Source: Acuticoccus sp963704595 (lineage in GTDB: Bacteria > Pseudomonadota > Alphaproteobacteria > Rhizobiales > Amorphaceae). From it: 64,000 bases of DNA. Where the stretch lies: the NCBI GenBank assembly GCA_963704595.1, contig OY969922.1:1550001-1614000 (forward strand), in the 5' to 3' direction. A model generated the notes under the pieces. It saw nothing but the letters and a program-made list of their open reading frames with translations, was not told the DNA's origin and did no database searches. The position numbers and the translations under genes were made by a program. Below are positions 8,439 through 17,443 of this stretch, piece by piece (within the stretch, counting starts at the first letter, position 1; every line of letters begins with the position of its first letter).

Positions 8439-10784
8439 ATGTTGTTCCGTCCGGGTCCAATGATGCGAACCACCTTCAGAGCGATGGCCATGGCCCTCGT
8501 GTTCATGGGGGTTGCTGTCGCGCTCGCCGCACCGTCCTTCGCCGCCGTGGCGAGCCGGATCGCAGTGGAAGGCAACACGCGTGTCGACGACGATACCGTC
8601 CGCGCCTACCTCACCATCCGCCCCGGCGCCTCCTACGGGGCAGGGGCGATCGACGACAGCATCCAGTCCCTCTACGAGACGGGCCTGTTCGAGGACGTGA
8701 CCATCACGTCTTCCGGCAGCACGCTGGTCGTTCGGGTGGTGGAGAACCCGGTCATCAGCCGCGTGTCGTTCGAGGGCAACAGCCGCATCTCCGACGAGCT
8801 TCTCGAAGCCTCCACGCAGAGCCGGGCCCGCGCGATCTTCAACCGTGCCACCGTCCAGGCCGACGTGCAGCGCATCCTCGAGGCCTACCGCAGCCGGGGC
8901 AGCTACCTCGCCAGCGTCGAGCCGAAGACGATCGACCGCGGCGAGAACCGCGTCGACCTGGTGTTCGACATCACCGAAGGCGTGAAGACGACGGTCGGCC
9001 GGATCTCCTTCATCGGCAACCGCGCCTTCTCCGACTCCCGTCTGCGGGACCTCATCAAGACGAAGGAAAGCGGCCTTCTCGGCTTCATCCGCTCGTCCGA
9101 CACGTACGACCCCCAGCGGCTCCTCTCCGACCAGGACGCCCTGCGCCGCTTCTACTTCAACCGCGGCTTCGCCGACTTCCGCATCATCGCGGCAACGGCG
9201 GACTACGACCGCGAGCGCAACCAGTTCTTCATCACCTTCACCCTCGACGAGGGCGAGCGCTACGAGTTCGGTGACGTGCGCGTCGAGACGACGCTCGCCG
9301 ACATCGACCCCGAGCAGCTTCGCCGCCGCGTCGCGACCCGTCCGGGCCGTCGCTACTCCGCCGAGGAGATCGAGGAATCGCTGGAGACGCTGACCCTCGA
9401 GGCCAACCGCGACGGCTACCCCTTCGCCGAAGTGGTCCCGGCCGGCGAGCGCAACTTCGAAGCCGGCACCATCGACGTCGTCTACCGTGTCGACCAGGGC
9501 GTGCAGGCCTACATCGAGCGGATCGAGATCGTCGGCAACACGACCACCCGCGACTACGTGATCCGCCGCGAGTTCGACCTGTCCGAGGGCGATGCGTTCA
9601 ACCGCATCCTGCTCGACCGTGCCGAGCGCCGGCTGAACAACCTCGGCTTCTTCGAGAGCGTCCAGATCACCACCTCGCAGGGCTCCTCGCCCGACCGTGT
9701 GATCGTGACCGTGCTCGTCGAAGAGAAGTCGACCGGCAAGGTGACCTTCGGTGTCGGTTACTCGACCCAGTCCGGCGTCGTGGGTGACGTGTCGGTGGAA
9801 GAGGCCAACTTCCTCGGCCGCGGCCAGTACGTGAAGGCCGGCATCGGCGGCGGCACCAAGAGCCAGACCGCGGAGTTCTCCTTCACCGAGCCGTTCCTGT
9901 TCGGTCGCCGTCTTGCCGGTGGGTTCGACATCTACCACCTGCGCTACGACTCGACCGACAGCCAGCCCTACGACACGGTCACCACCGGTGGCACGCTCCG
10001 CCTGACGGTGCCGCTGACCGAGGACATCTCGACGCAGTTCTTCTACAAGATCTTCAACCGGGATGTTGACGTCGACAACGGCTGCAACAAGCGCAACCCG
10101 ACCCTTTCGCTGGCGGTCTGTGACAGCGAGGGCTCGCGCCTGACCTCGATGATCGGCAACTCGCTGGTCTACAACACGCTCGACAACCAGCTGCAGCCCC
10201 GCGAAGGCATCTACGCCAACTGGACCAACGAAGTGGCCGGTCTCGGCGGCGACGCACGGTTCTACCGCACCGAGGCGAAGGCCCGGTACTACCAGGAGAT
10301 CGTCCCCGCGTTCGGCGTGGTCGGGCTGCTCTCCGTCAGCGGCGGCGCCATGCAGGCCTTCGACGACAACCTGCAGGTCCAGGACCAGTTCTTCCTGGGC
10401 GGCTCGACGCTCCGCGGCTTCGAGAGCGCCGGTATCGGCCCGCGTGACCGGGTCACCGGTGAGGCACTCGGCGGTCGCTACTACGTGTCGGCCACTGCCG
10501 AAGCGACCTTCCCGATCCCGTTCCTGCCGCCGGAAATCGGCCTGAACGGTGCCGTGTTCGCCGACGCCGGTTCGCTCTGGGGCGTCGATCCGGACATCGT
10601 GTCCCGCAACGGCGGCTCGTCCACGGTGGTGTCGAACGACTTCGACCTGCGTGCCTCCGGTGGTGTCGGCGTCCTGTGGAACTCGCCCTTCGGCCCGATC
10701 CGCGCCGACTTCGCGGTGCCCTTCATCGAGCAGGAAGTGGACCGCACCCAGGTGTTCCGTCTCTCCGGCGGCACCCAGTTCTGA
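8439..10784 (+). CDS. bamA: outer membrane protein assembly factor BamA
   Basis: Omp85-family core of the beta-barrel assembly machine, folding outer membrane proteins. The N-terminal signal peptide (hydrophobic run ending AAPSFA) is followed by five POTRA domains to about residue 430 and a 16-strand barrel. The barrel has the conserved loop motif GGSTLRGF near residue 660 and ends in phenylalanine (GGTQF), as barrel-assembly signals require. 781 aa from the ATG at 8439. ATG at 8460 or 8463 is equally possible, since neither has a clear ribosome-binding site. It is followed by a strong terminator. Confidence 0.96.
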   Translation: MLFRPGPMMRTTFRAMAMALVFMGVAVALAAPSFAAVASRIAVEGNTRVDDDTVRAYLTIRPGASYGAGAIDDSIQSLYETGLFEDVTITSSGSTLVVRVVENPVISRVSFEGNSRISDELLEASTQSRARAIFNRATVQADVQRILEAYRSRGSYLASVEPKTIDRGENRVDLVFDITEGVKTTVGRISFIGNRAFSDSRLRDLIKTKESGLLGFIRSSDTYDPQRLLSDQDALRRFYFNRGFADFRIIAATADYDRERNQFFITFTLDEGERYEFGDVRVETTLADIDPEQLRRRVATRPGRRYSAEEIEESLETLTLEANRDGYPFAEVVPAGERNFEAGTIDVVYRVDQGVQAYIERIEIVGNTTTRDYVIRREFDLSEGDAFNRILLDRAERRLNNLGFFESVQITTSQGSSPDRVIVTVLVEEKSTGKVTFGVGYSTQSGVVGDVSVEEANFLGRGQYVKAGIGGGTKSQTAEFSFTEPFLFGRRLAGGFDIYHLRYDSTDSQPYDTVTTGGTLRLTVPLTEDISTQFFYKIFNRDVDVDNGCNKRNPTLSLAVCDSEGSRLTSMIGNSLVYNTLDNQLQPREGIYANWTNEVAGLGGDARFYRTEAKARYYQEIVPAFGVVGLLSVSGGAMQAFDDNLQVQDQFFLGGSTLRGFESAGIGPRDRVTGEALGGRYYVSATAEATFPIPFLPPEIGLNGAVFADAGSLWGVDPDIVSRNGGSSTVVSNDFDLRASGGVGVLWNSPFGPIRADFAVPFIEQEVDRTQVFRLSGGTQF

Positions 10785-10807
10785 TCCCAGCCAATATCGG
10801 GTAATCA

Positions 10808-10842
10808 GGGACGCGCCCCCCGGGGCGCGTCCCTTTCCTTTT
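10808..10842 (+). terminator. intrinsic terminator after bamA
   Basis: GGGACGCGCCCC (10808-10819) and GGGGCGCGTCCC (10822-10833) form a perfect 12-bp GC stem, followed by TTTCCTTTT. This is a convincing terminator between bamA and lpxD, so lpxD onward may depend on readthrough or a promoter in the short 79-base gap. Confidence 0.85.
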
Positions 10843-10863
10843 GAACGAACGGGTACGGTTTCG

Positions 10864-11913
10864 ATGACGAGCGGCTTCTTCCCCCCCGCAGAGCCTCAGA
10901 CCCTCGGCACCATCGCCGACGCCGTCGGCGCCAAGGTCGACCCCGCGGTGCGCGAGCGGATCATGTCCGACCTCAAGGGCCTCGCCGAAGCCGGCCCCGA
11001 GCACGTGTCGTTCCTGCGTGACGGCAAGGCCCGCAAGGCGGCCCGCGAGAGCCGCGCCGGCGCCATCTTCTGCGACGCGCGCTTCGCCGGCGAACTCGCC
11101 GAGGGCACCGTCGCGCTGATCACCCCTCACGCCGCCAACGCATTCGGCCTCGCCGCCGGCCTCTTCCACCCCTCGGCGATGCGCCCGCGTCCGCTCACCG
11201 CCCGCTCCGGCGGCGAGATCGCGCCCACCGCGATCATCGAGGACCCGGACCTTCTGGAGGCCAACGTCATCGTCGAGCCGTTCGCGGTGGTCTCGCGCGG
11301 CGTCCAGATCGGCCGTGGCAGCGTGATCGGCGCCAACGTCGTGATCGGGCCGGGCTGCACCATCGGCCGCAACACGGTGATCGGCGCCAACACCACCATC
11401 CAGTGCGCCCACATCGGCGACCGCGTCATCATCCACCCCGGCTGCCGGATCGGGCAGGACGGCTTCGGCCTCGCCCGCACGCCGAACGGCTACGTGAAGA
11501 TCCCGCAGACCCGCGCCGTGGTGATCCAGGACGACGTCGAGCTCGGCGCCAACGTCACCATCGACCGCGGCTCCCACCGCGATACGGTGATCGGCAAGGG
11601 CTGCAAACTCGATAACCAGGTCCAGATCGGCCACAACGTGGTGATGGGCGTCCACTGCGTCATCGCAGGTTGCACCGGCATTGCCGGATCGGTCACCATG
11701 GGCGATTATGTGACGCTCGGCGGCCACGTCGGGCTGCGCGACGGGCTCACCCTGGGTGACGGCTGTTCCGTCGCCGGTAAATCCGCCGTGGGTGAAGACA
11801 TTCCTGCCGGAGCGCAGTATGCAGGGGCACCCGCCACCGACGCGCGCCGGTTCGTTGCCGAGCGGATGGCCATCGCGCGGTTGATCAGAGGCTCCGGCGC
11901 TTCAAAAAGCTGA
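10864..11913 (+). CDS. lpxD: UDP-3-O-acylglucosamine N-acyltransferase
   Basis: Adds the N-linked hydroxyacyl chain to UDP-3-O-acyl-glucosamine, the third step of lipid A synthesis. An N-terminal uridine-binding domain (about 100 residues) precedes a left-handed beta helix of hexapeptide repeats, with family landmarks such as CRIGQDGFGLARTPNGY and DNQVQIGHNV carrying the catalytic histidine region. 349 aa, normal. The ATG at 10864 lies 22 bases past the terminator T-tract. Confidence 0.95.
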   Translation: MTSGFFPPAEPQTLGTIADAVGAKVDPAVRERIMSDLKGLAEAGPEHVSFLRDGKARKAARESRAGAIFCDARFAGELAEGTVALITPHAANAFGLAAGLFHPSAMRPRPLTARSGGEIAPTAIIEDPDLLEANVIVEPFAVVSRGVQIGRGSVIGANVVIGPGCTIGRNTVIGANTTIQCAHIGDRVIIHPGCRIGQDGFGLARTPNGYVKIPQTRAVVIQDDVELGANVTIDRGSHRDTVIGKGCKLDNQVQIGHNVVMGVHCVIAGCTGIAGSVTMGDYVTLGGHVGLRDGLTLGDGCSVAGKSAVGEDIPAGAQYAGAPATDARRFVAERMAIARLIRGSGASKS

Positions 11914-11991
11914 CCGGCGGCCCTAGAGTGGCACAAAGAGCAACACGGGACGAAGTTGGATCAGATGGACGGAGGGGACGGACGCGCCGGT

Positions 11992-12445
11992 ATGAGTAAG
12001 ACGATTAAATCGGCGACGATCCGCGACATTCTGCGTTATCTGCCGCACCGCTACCCGTTCCTGATGATCGACCGGGTCATCGAGATCGACCGCGACAACT
12101 TCGGCATCGGCGTCAAGAACGTCTCCATCAACGAGCCGCAGTTCCAGGGCCATTTCCCCGCACGAGCCGGTGATGCCGGGCGTTCTACTCATCGAGGGCA
12201 TGGCGCAGACCGCTGGCGTCCTGTGCGTCATCAGCCAGGAGCAGGACACCTCGCCCTCGCTCGTCTATTTCATGACCATCGACAAGGCGAAGTTCCGCAA
12301 GCCCGTCGTCCCGGGCGACGTGGTGCACTACCGCATGACCAAGGAGCGGCAGCGCGGCAACGTGTGGCGCTTCCACGGCGAGGCCGTGGTCGACGGGCAG
12401 ACCGTGGCGCAGGCCGACGTCAGCGCCATGATCGTGCGCGACTGA
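11992..12445 (+). CDS. fabZ: 3-hydroxyacyl-ACP dehydratase FabZ (one-base insertion)
   Basis: Dehydrates 3-hydroxyacyl-ACP in fatty acid synthesis, competing with LpxA and LpxD for substrate. Catalytic motifs are in two frames: LPHRYPFLMIDRV (histidine) before, and MPGVLLIEGMAQ (glutamate) after, a frame change at about 12160. Removing the G at 12160 gives the expected GHFPHEPVMPG, so an extra base rather than decay is likely. Repaired length is about 150 aa. The start could be the ATG at 11965 instead. The gene is essential, which argues against a true pseudogene. Confidence 0.9.
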
Positions 12446-12446
12446 T

Positions 12447-13280
12447 TTGACCATACATCCCTCGGCCTTCGTGGCACCGGGCGCAACGCTCGGTGAAGGC
12501 GTCACCATCGGACCCAACGCGGTCGTCGAGGAGAACGTGGTGCTGGCGGACGGCGTCGTCCTGGGCCCCAACGTCGTCGTCAGCGGCAGGACGCGGATCG
12601 GCGAGGGCACCGTGCTCCACGCCGGCGTCGTCGTCGGCGGCCCGCCCCAGGACCTCAGCTACCGCGGCGAGGACGTCAGCGTCGAGATCGGCGCGCGCAA
12701 CGTCCTGCGCGAGCACGTCACCGTCCACGCCGGCACCGCGCGCGGCAGGACGCGCACGGTGATCGGCGACGACTGCTACCTCATGGTCGGCGTCCACGTC
12801 GGGCATGACTGCGTCGTCGGCGACCACGTGATCCTGTCCAACAACACGCTGCTCGCGGGCCACTGCCACCTCGGCGACTATGTGCTGATCGGCGGCGGGG
12901 CGGCCATCGTCCAGCGCGTCCGGATCGGCGCGCACGCGTTCATCTCCGGCCTCTCCGGCGTCACCAAGGACGTCGTGCCGTTCGCCTACGTCATCGGCCA
13001 TCGCGGCCGGCTCGACAGCCTCAACCTCGTCGGCCTCAAGCGGCGCGGTTTTTCGCGCGAGGCGATCAGGACGCTTCTCGCCGCGTACGACATGCTGTTC
13101 GTCGGCGATGCGCTGTTCCGCGAGCGGGTGGAGAAGCTGCGGACCGAGATGGGGCATGAGCCGCTGGTGCAGACGATCCTCGAGTTCATCGAGGCGGGGC
13201 GCAACCGGCCGCTCCTCCAGCCGCTGCCGAAGGACCCGGCCGCTGCGGCCGAGATCGACCTTCTCGAAGCCGGTGTCTGA
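12447..13280 (+). CDS. lpxA: acyl-ACP:UDP-N-acetylglucosamine O-acyltransferase
   Basis: First step of lipid A synthesis, transferring a 3-hydroxyacyl chain from ACP to UDP-GlcNAc. Hexapeptide-repeat beta helix, with the LpxA hallmarks GGPPQDLSYRGE near residue 68 and HVGHDCVVGDHVILSNN near residue 115, which contains the catalytic histidine. The C-terminal helical domain follows. 277 aa, a little longer than E. coli LpxA. The start is TTG at 12447, one base after the fabZ stop. The 3' end overlaps lpxI by eight bases. Confidence 0.95.
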   Translation: MTIHPSAFVAPGATLGEGVTIGPNAVVEENVVLADGVVLGPNVVVSGRTRIGEGTVLHAGVVVGGPPQDLSYRGEDVSVEIGARNVLREHVTVHAGTARGRTRTVIGDDCYLMVGVHVGHDCVVGDHVILSNNTLLAGHCHLGDYVLIGGGAAIVQRVRIGAHAFISGLSGVTKDVVPFAYVIGHRGRLDSLNLVGLKRRGFSREAIRTLLAAYDMLFVGDALFRERVEKLRTEMGHEPLVQTILEFIEAGRNRPLLQPLPKDPAAAAEIDLLEAGV

Positions 13281-14142
13281 CGAACCCCTCGGGTCGACCC
13301 GGCCGCTGGCCATCATCGCCGGGGCGGGCGCGCTGCCTTGGGAGGCGGCTCGTGCGGTCTCGCGGCGGCGCCCGGTCGTGGTGTTCGCCATCGACGGCGA
13401 GGCCGACGCCGCGCCGGACGGGATCGAATGCCACCGGCTCGGCTACGGCGAGATCGGCCGCCTGCGCAAGATGATGCTCGAGCGCGGCACGATGGACCTC
13501 CTCTTCCTCGGCGCGATCCGCAAGCGGCCCGACTACAGCCGCATCCTCGGCGACTTCGAGACGCTGAAGCTGGTCCCGAAGATCCTGCGCGCGGTGGTCG
13601 GCGGCGACGACACCATCGTTCGCAACGTCCTTGCTCTCTTCGAATCGGAAGGCTTCCGCATCGTCGCGGTTGCCGATGCGGCGCCGGAGCTTCTGGCGCC
13701 CGCCGGCGTCCTCGGCCGCCACGCCCCCGGCGACGCTCACCTCGCCGACATCCGCCTCGGCTCGGCGTTCCTCGATGCGACGGCCTCGTTCGACGTCGGC
13801 CAGGCCGTGGTGGTCGCGGACATGCGCGTGATCGCCGTCGAGGGCGCGGAGGGGACGGACGCGATGATCGAGCGGTGCGCGGCGCTTCGCACGGCGCGCA
13901 GGTTCCGCGCGAAGAAGGGCGCGGGCGTTCTCGTCAAGCGCGCCAAGCGGGGGCAGGACATGCGGGCCGACGTGCCGGTGGTCGGCGCGGGCACGCTGAC
14001 GCGGGTGCTCGACGCCGGCTTCGGCGGCATTGCGATCGAGGCGGGCCGCACCATTCTCGCCGAGCGGGACGCGATGCTGCGCCTTGCCGACAGGAAGGGC
14101 GCGTTCGTGATCGCGCTGAGCGGCGCGGAACCAACGCGTTGA
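13273..14142 (+). CDS. lpxI: UDP-2,3-diacylglucosamine diphosphatase LpxI
   Basis: Hydrolyses UDP-2,3-diacylglucosamine to lipid X, the job done by LpxH in E. coli. It matches the LpxI family (formerly DUF1009): the N-terminal LAIIAGAGALPWEAARA, the LGAIRKRPDY stretch near residue 80, and the C-terminal region GAGVLVKRAKRGQDMRADVP followed by VVGAGTL. 289 aa. GTG at 13273 overlaps lpxA. Use of LpxI is typical of alphaproteobacteria. Its stop is nested in the lpxB TTG start. Confidence 0.93.
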   Translation: MSDEPLGSTRPLAIIAGAGALPWEAARAVSRRRPVVVFAIDGEADAAPDGIECHRLGYGEIGRLRKMMLERGTMDLLFLGAIRKRPDYSRILGDFETLKLVPKILRAVVGGDDTIVRNVLALFESEGFRIVAVADAAPELLAPAGVLGRHAPGDAHLADIRLGSAFLDATASFDVGQAVVVADMRVIAVEGAEGTDAMIERCAALRTARRFRAKKGAGVLVKRAKRGQDMRADVPVVGAGTLTRVLDAGFGGIAIEAGRTILAERDAMLRLADRKGAFVIALSGAEPTR

Positions 14143-15280
14143 ACGCCGCTCAGGATCGCGATCTTCGCCGGCGAGGTCTCTGGCGACCAGCTCGCCGGGG
14201 CGCTGATGGCAGCGATGAACCGGCGGCGGACCGTGGCCTGGCGCGGCGTCGGCGGCGACACGATGCTGGGGGAGGGCCTCGCGCCGGTCTTTCCGATGGA
14301 CGCGATCGAGGTGAACGGCTTCGACGCCATTGTGCGCCAGCTTCCCGCGCTGCTGCGCCGGATTCGCGAGGCGGCGGACACGGTGATCGCGGATCCGCCG
14401 GACGTTCTCGTCATCGTCGATGCGCCGGAGTTCACCCACCGGGTGGCGAAGCGGGTCCGGCGCGCGCTGCCCGGACCTTCCGATCGTCGATTTCGTCAGC
14501 CCCACGGTCTGGGCGTGGCGGCCGGGCCGCGCGAAGGCGATGCGCGCCTATGTCGACCTCGTGCTGGCGCTGTTCCCGTTCGAGCCTGCGGTCCACGCCC
14601 GGCTCGGCGGGCCGCCCTGCGTCTATGTCGGCCATCCGCTGTTCGAGGCATGGCAGCGGGCGGCGCCGCCTGAGGGCGAGGCGCTGCTGGTGCTGCCGGG
14701 GAGCCGGCGGGGCGAGATCGAGCGGCTGATGCCGGTGTTCGGCCCTGCCGCCGCCGAGGCCGCGGGCGGGCGCGAAATCCTGCTTCTCGCCGTGCCGCAC
14801 CAGCGGGCGCGGATCGAGGCACTGGCGGGGGAATGGCCGGTTGCGCCGCGCATCATCTCGGGGCCGGGGGCCAAGGAGGAGGCGTTTGCCGGCGCGCGGG
14901 CCGCGCTCGCGGCATCCGGCACGGTGACGCTGGAGCTTGCGGCGGCGCGGGTGCCGATGGCGGTCGCCTACCGGCTCGACGGGATCGGCAGGGTCATCAA
15001 GGCGCTGCATCCGGTCCTGCCGATCGTGAAGGCGCCGTCGATGGTGCTCGCCAACATCGTCATCGGCCGCAACGAGATCCCGGCCTTCCTCGACGACGAG
15101 GGGACGCCGGAGGCGCTCGCCGCCGCCGTCCGTCCGCTGCTCGAGGACGACGCCGCCCGCGCCGCCCAGCAGGCGACGTTCGACGCCTTCCATGCGGCGA
15201 TGGCGGTGGAAGGCTCGCCCGGCGAGAAGGCCGCGGAGGCGGTGCTCGCCCTTCTGGAACGGCGCGGCGCGCCGGCCTAG
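14139..15280 (+). CDS. lpxB: lipid-A-disaccharide synthase (two one-base insertions)
   Basis: Joins lipid X to UDP-2,3-diacylglucosamine to form the lipid A disaccharide. The N-terminal IAIFAGEVSGDQLAG is in one frame and VDFVSPTVWAWRPGRAKAM with the rest in another; dropping one G near 14473 restores the family reading LPDLPIVDFVSP. At the 5' end, dropping the G at 14145 makes TTG at 14139 a start (MNPLRIAIFAGE) that overlaps the lpxI stop. Later motifs include HPLFE and LPGSRRGEI. Repaired length is about 379 aa. Its TAG stop shares a CTAG with convergent comEC. Confidence 0.9.
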
Positions 15281-17349
15281 TCCCGCTCCACCTCGGAGGG
15301 GACCTGCCAGGGCAGGACCGGGCCGTCCGGCCGCTCGAACCGCACCCGCCATCCGTCCGCCCCCTCCCATGCCGCCAGCGAGCCGTGCCGCGTGAGCGTG
15401 CGCCGGTCGATGCCGAGCGGCGCTGCGCATCCCGTGAGCCGGTCGCGCGAGATGACGACCATCGCCCGCCCGCAGTCCTCCACCGCTGCGAGCGGGGAGA
15501 GGGGCAGCGCCACCGTGCCTGCCGCGAGGGGGAGGGTGCACCCCTTCGGGTCGCACCGGTCCACGGTGGCGGCCTTGGGCGCGCGCGGGTCGCCATCGGC
15601 GCGCAGCATCATTTCGCCGGCGAAGCCCGACGTCTTCGGCGCGAGGGCGAGGCGGCCGTCCGGTCCGCGCACGGCAATGCTCTTGCCGTCGTCGGCCACC
15701 AGCAGCGTCGGCGCGCTGTCCTGTGCGGTCACGACGAGGCCGGCCGCGATAGCGGCGGTGCCGAGAAGGCGCCATGGCGCGGTGAGGACGGCGAGCCAGA
15801 GGAGCCCGCCGATCATCAGGACGGCCGCCGAAGCCGGCATCGCACCGACAACGCCACCGTCGCCCGTCCACCGCGCGACGGTTGCGGCGATCGCCGCGAT
15901 GGCGTCGAGCGTATGGCCCATCACCACCAGGGGCAGGTGTTCGAGGCCGAGCGGCATGAGGGCGAGGGTGAGGACGCCTGCCGGCATCGCGATCAGGCTG
16001 AGGAGGGGCATTGCCGCAAGGTTGGCGACGAGCCCCAGCGGCGCGAGGCGGTGGAAGTGGTAGACGCCGGCAGGCAGCGTCGCGAAGCCTGCGATGAGCG
16101 ACGTCGCGGCGAGGCCCAGCATGAACGCAAGCACCGGCTGCGACCACACGCGGCTGCGGCGGATCCGGCGCGTCCGCCACCACTCGTACGCGCCGACCAG
16201 CGCCACCACGGCGGTGAACGACATCTGGAAGCCGGGCTCCAGCGTGCTGATCGGGTCGACCGCGATGAGGAGCGCCGCCGCGAGTGCCACCGCCCGCATG
16301 GTGAGCGCCGGCCTGTCCGCGATAACGGCGAGGAGCGCGAGGCAGAGCATCACGTAGGCGCGCACGGTCGGCACCGCGCCGCCCGAGAGCGCGAGGTAGA
16401 CGGTCCCGGCGCAGAGCCCCGCGACGGCGGCCCACTTGCGGATCGGGTAGCGCAGCGCGAGGCGCGGGATCAGCGCGAGCCCCAGCCGCACCGCCGCGAA
16501 CACCGAGCCCGCCACCAGCGCCATGTGGAGGCCGGAAATCGCGAGGATGTGGCCGAGGCCGGATGCCCTCAGCGCCTCCGTCATCGCGTCGTCCATGTAG
16601 CCGCGCTCGCCGACCAGCAGCGCCACCGCGAAGGCAGCGCCGGGGACCTCCGCCGCCATGATCCGCTCGGCGATGGTTTTTCGCGCGGCCGCGATGCGGT
16701 TGGCGATCCCGGCACCCGGCGGGGCGATGATCTCCGGCGGGCCGTAGGTGAAGCCGGTCGCGCCGATCCCGTCGAAATAAAGCCGCCGCGCGGGGTCGTA
16801 GCCGCCGGGAATGGCGGGGCCGGGGATCGGGAAGAGCCGGGCGCCGCCGCGGACCGTCATCCCCACTTCGAGCGGTCCGCCGCCGCGCACGACCAGCCGC
16901 ACCGCCGCCGGGCGCGGTTCGGGGAGGTTCGTTTCTGTCAGCGTCACGACGATGCGCTGGCGGTTCGGCATCCGGTCGACGGCGCGGACGACGCCGGTGA
17001 TGTCGGCGCTCATGGTGCGCGTGAGCATCGGCGCGCCGACCCGCGCGTTCTGGATCGCGAGCGAGGCCGCGCCCGCGGCGACGGCGGCAAGGGTCAGCGC
17101 GAGCGGGGCGAGTGGCGCCGTCGCGGCGAAGCGGCCTGCCGCGAGGCGGATCGCGAAGAGGCCCACGGCGGCGGCCGCGAGCGGGACGGGCGCCAGCGGG
17201 AGGTGCCCGGAGACGCACAGCCACACCCCGGCGACGGCGAGGGCGGGGAGGAGAAGCGGGAAGCGCCCGTGATCGACCTCGCGCCCGATGGCGGTGCGCA
17301 GCGCCCGCAGCGGCGCGATGCTTCGAGGTCGGGAGACGACCAGTGACAA
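15277..17349 (-). CDS. comEC: ComEC/Rec2 family competence membrane protein
   Basis: Polytopic inner membrane protein thought to pass single-stranded DNA into the cytoplasm during transformation. There is an N-terminal region of membrane helices, a DUF4131-like soluble part (residues about 100-200), then the competence core with ISGLHMALVAG, a family hallmark, near residue 270. The C-terminal third lacks an obvious intact metallo-beta-lactamase site. TTG at 17349 is preferred because AAAAAGGAAG lies just upstream; GTG at 17367 or 17430 are alternatives. The last would leave only 13 bases to gltX. Confidence 0.88.
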   Translation of the reverse strand: MSLVVSRPRSIAPLRALRTAIGREVDHGRFPLLLPALAVAGVWLCVSGHLPLAPVPLAAAAVGLFAIRLAAGRFAATAPLAPLALTLAAVAAGAASLAIQNARVGAPMLTRTMSADITGVVRAVDRMPNRQRIVVTLTETNLPEPRPAAVRLVVRGGGPLEVGMTVRGGARLFPIPGPAIPGGYDPARRLYFDGIGATGFTYGPPEIIAPPGAGIANRIAAARKTIAERIMAAEVPGAAFAVALLVGERGYMDDAMTEALRASGLGHILAISGLHMALVAGSVFAAVRLGLALIPRLALRYPIRKWAAVAGLCAGTVYLALSGGAVPTVRAYVMLCLALLAVIADRPALTMRAVALAAALLIAVDPISTLEPGFQMSFTAVVALVGAYEWWRTRRIRRSRVWSQPVLAFMLGLAATSLIAGFATLPAGVYHFHRLAPLGLVANLAAMPLLSLIAMPAGVLTLALMPLGLEHLPLVVMGHTLDAIAAIAATVARWTGDGGVVGAMPASAAVLMIGGLLWLAVLTAPWRLLGTAAIAAGLVVTAQDSAPTLLVADDGKSIAVRGPDGRLALAPKTSGFAGEMMLRADGDPRAPKAATVDRCDPKGCTLPLAAGTVALPLSPLAAVEDCGRAMVVISRDRLTGCAAPLGIDRRTLTRHGSLAAWEGADGWRVRFERPDGPVLPWQVPSEVERD

Positions 17350-17443
17350 GGCAACTTCCTTTTTCACAGCCTGCCGGGTCGACGGGGTGGCCGGGCCTCG
17401 GCTAGACGATGGGTTTGCCGCGTCCAACACTAGCGTGTATCAA

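Noticed and set aside
14432..17224. A 930-residue minus-strand frame across lpxB and comEC
   Set aside because: Arginine/glycine-rich shadow frame. comEC with its membrane helices and ISGLHMAL motif occupies another minus frame.
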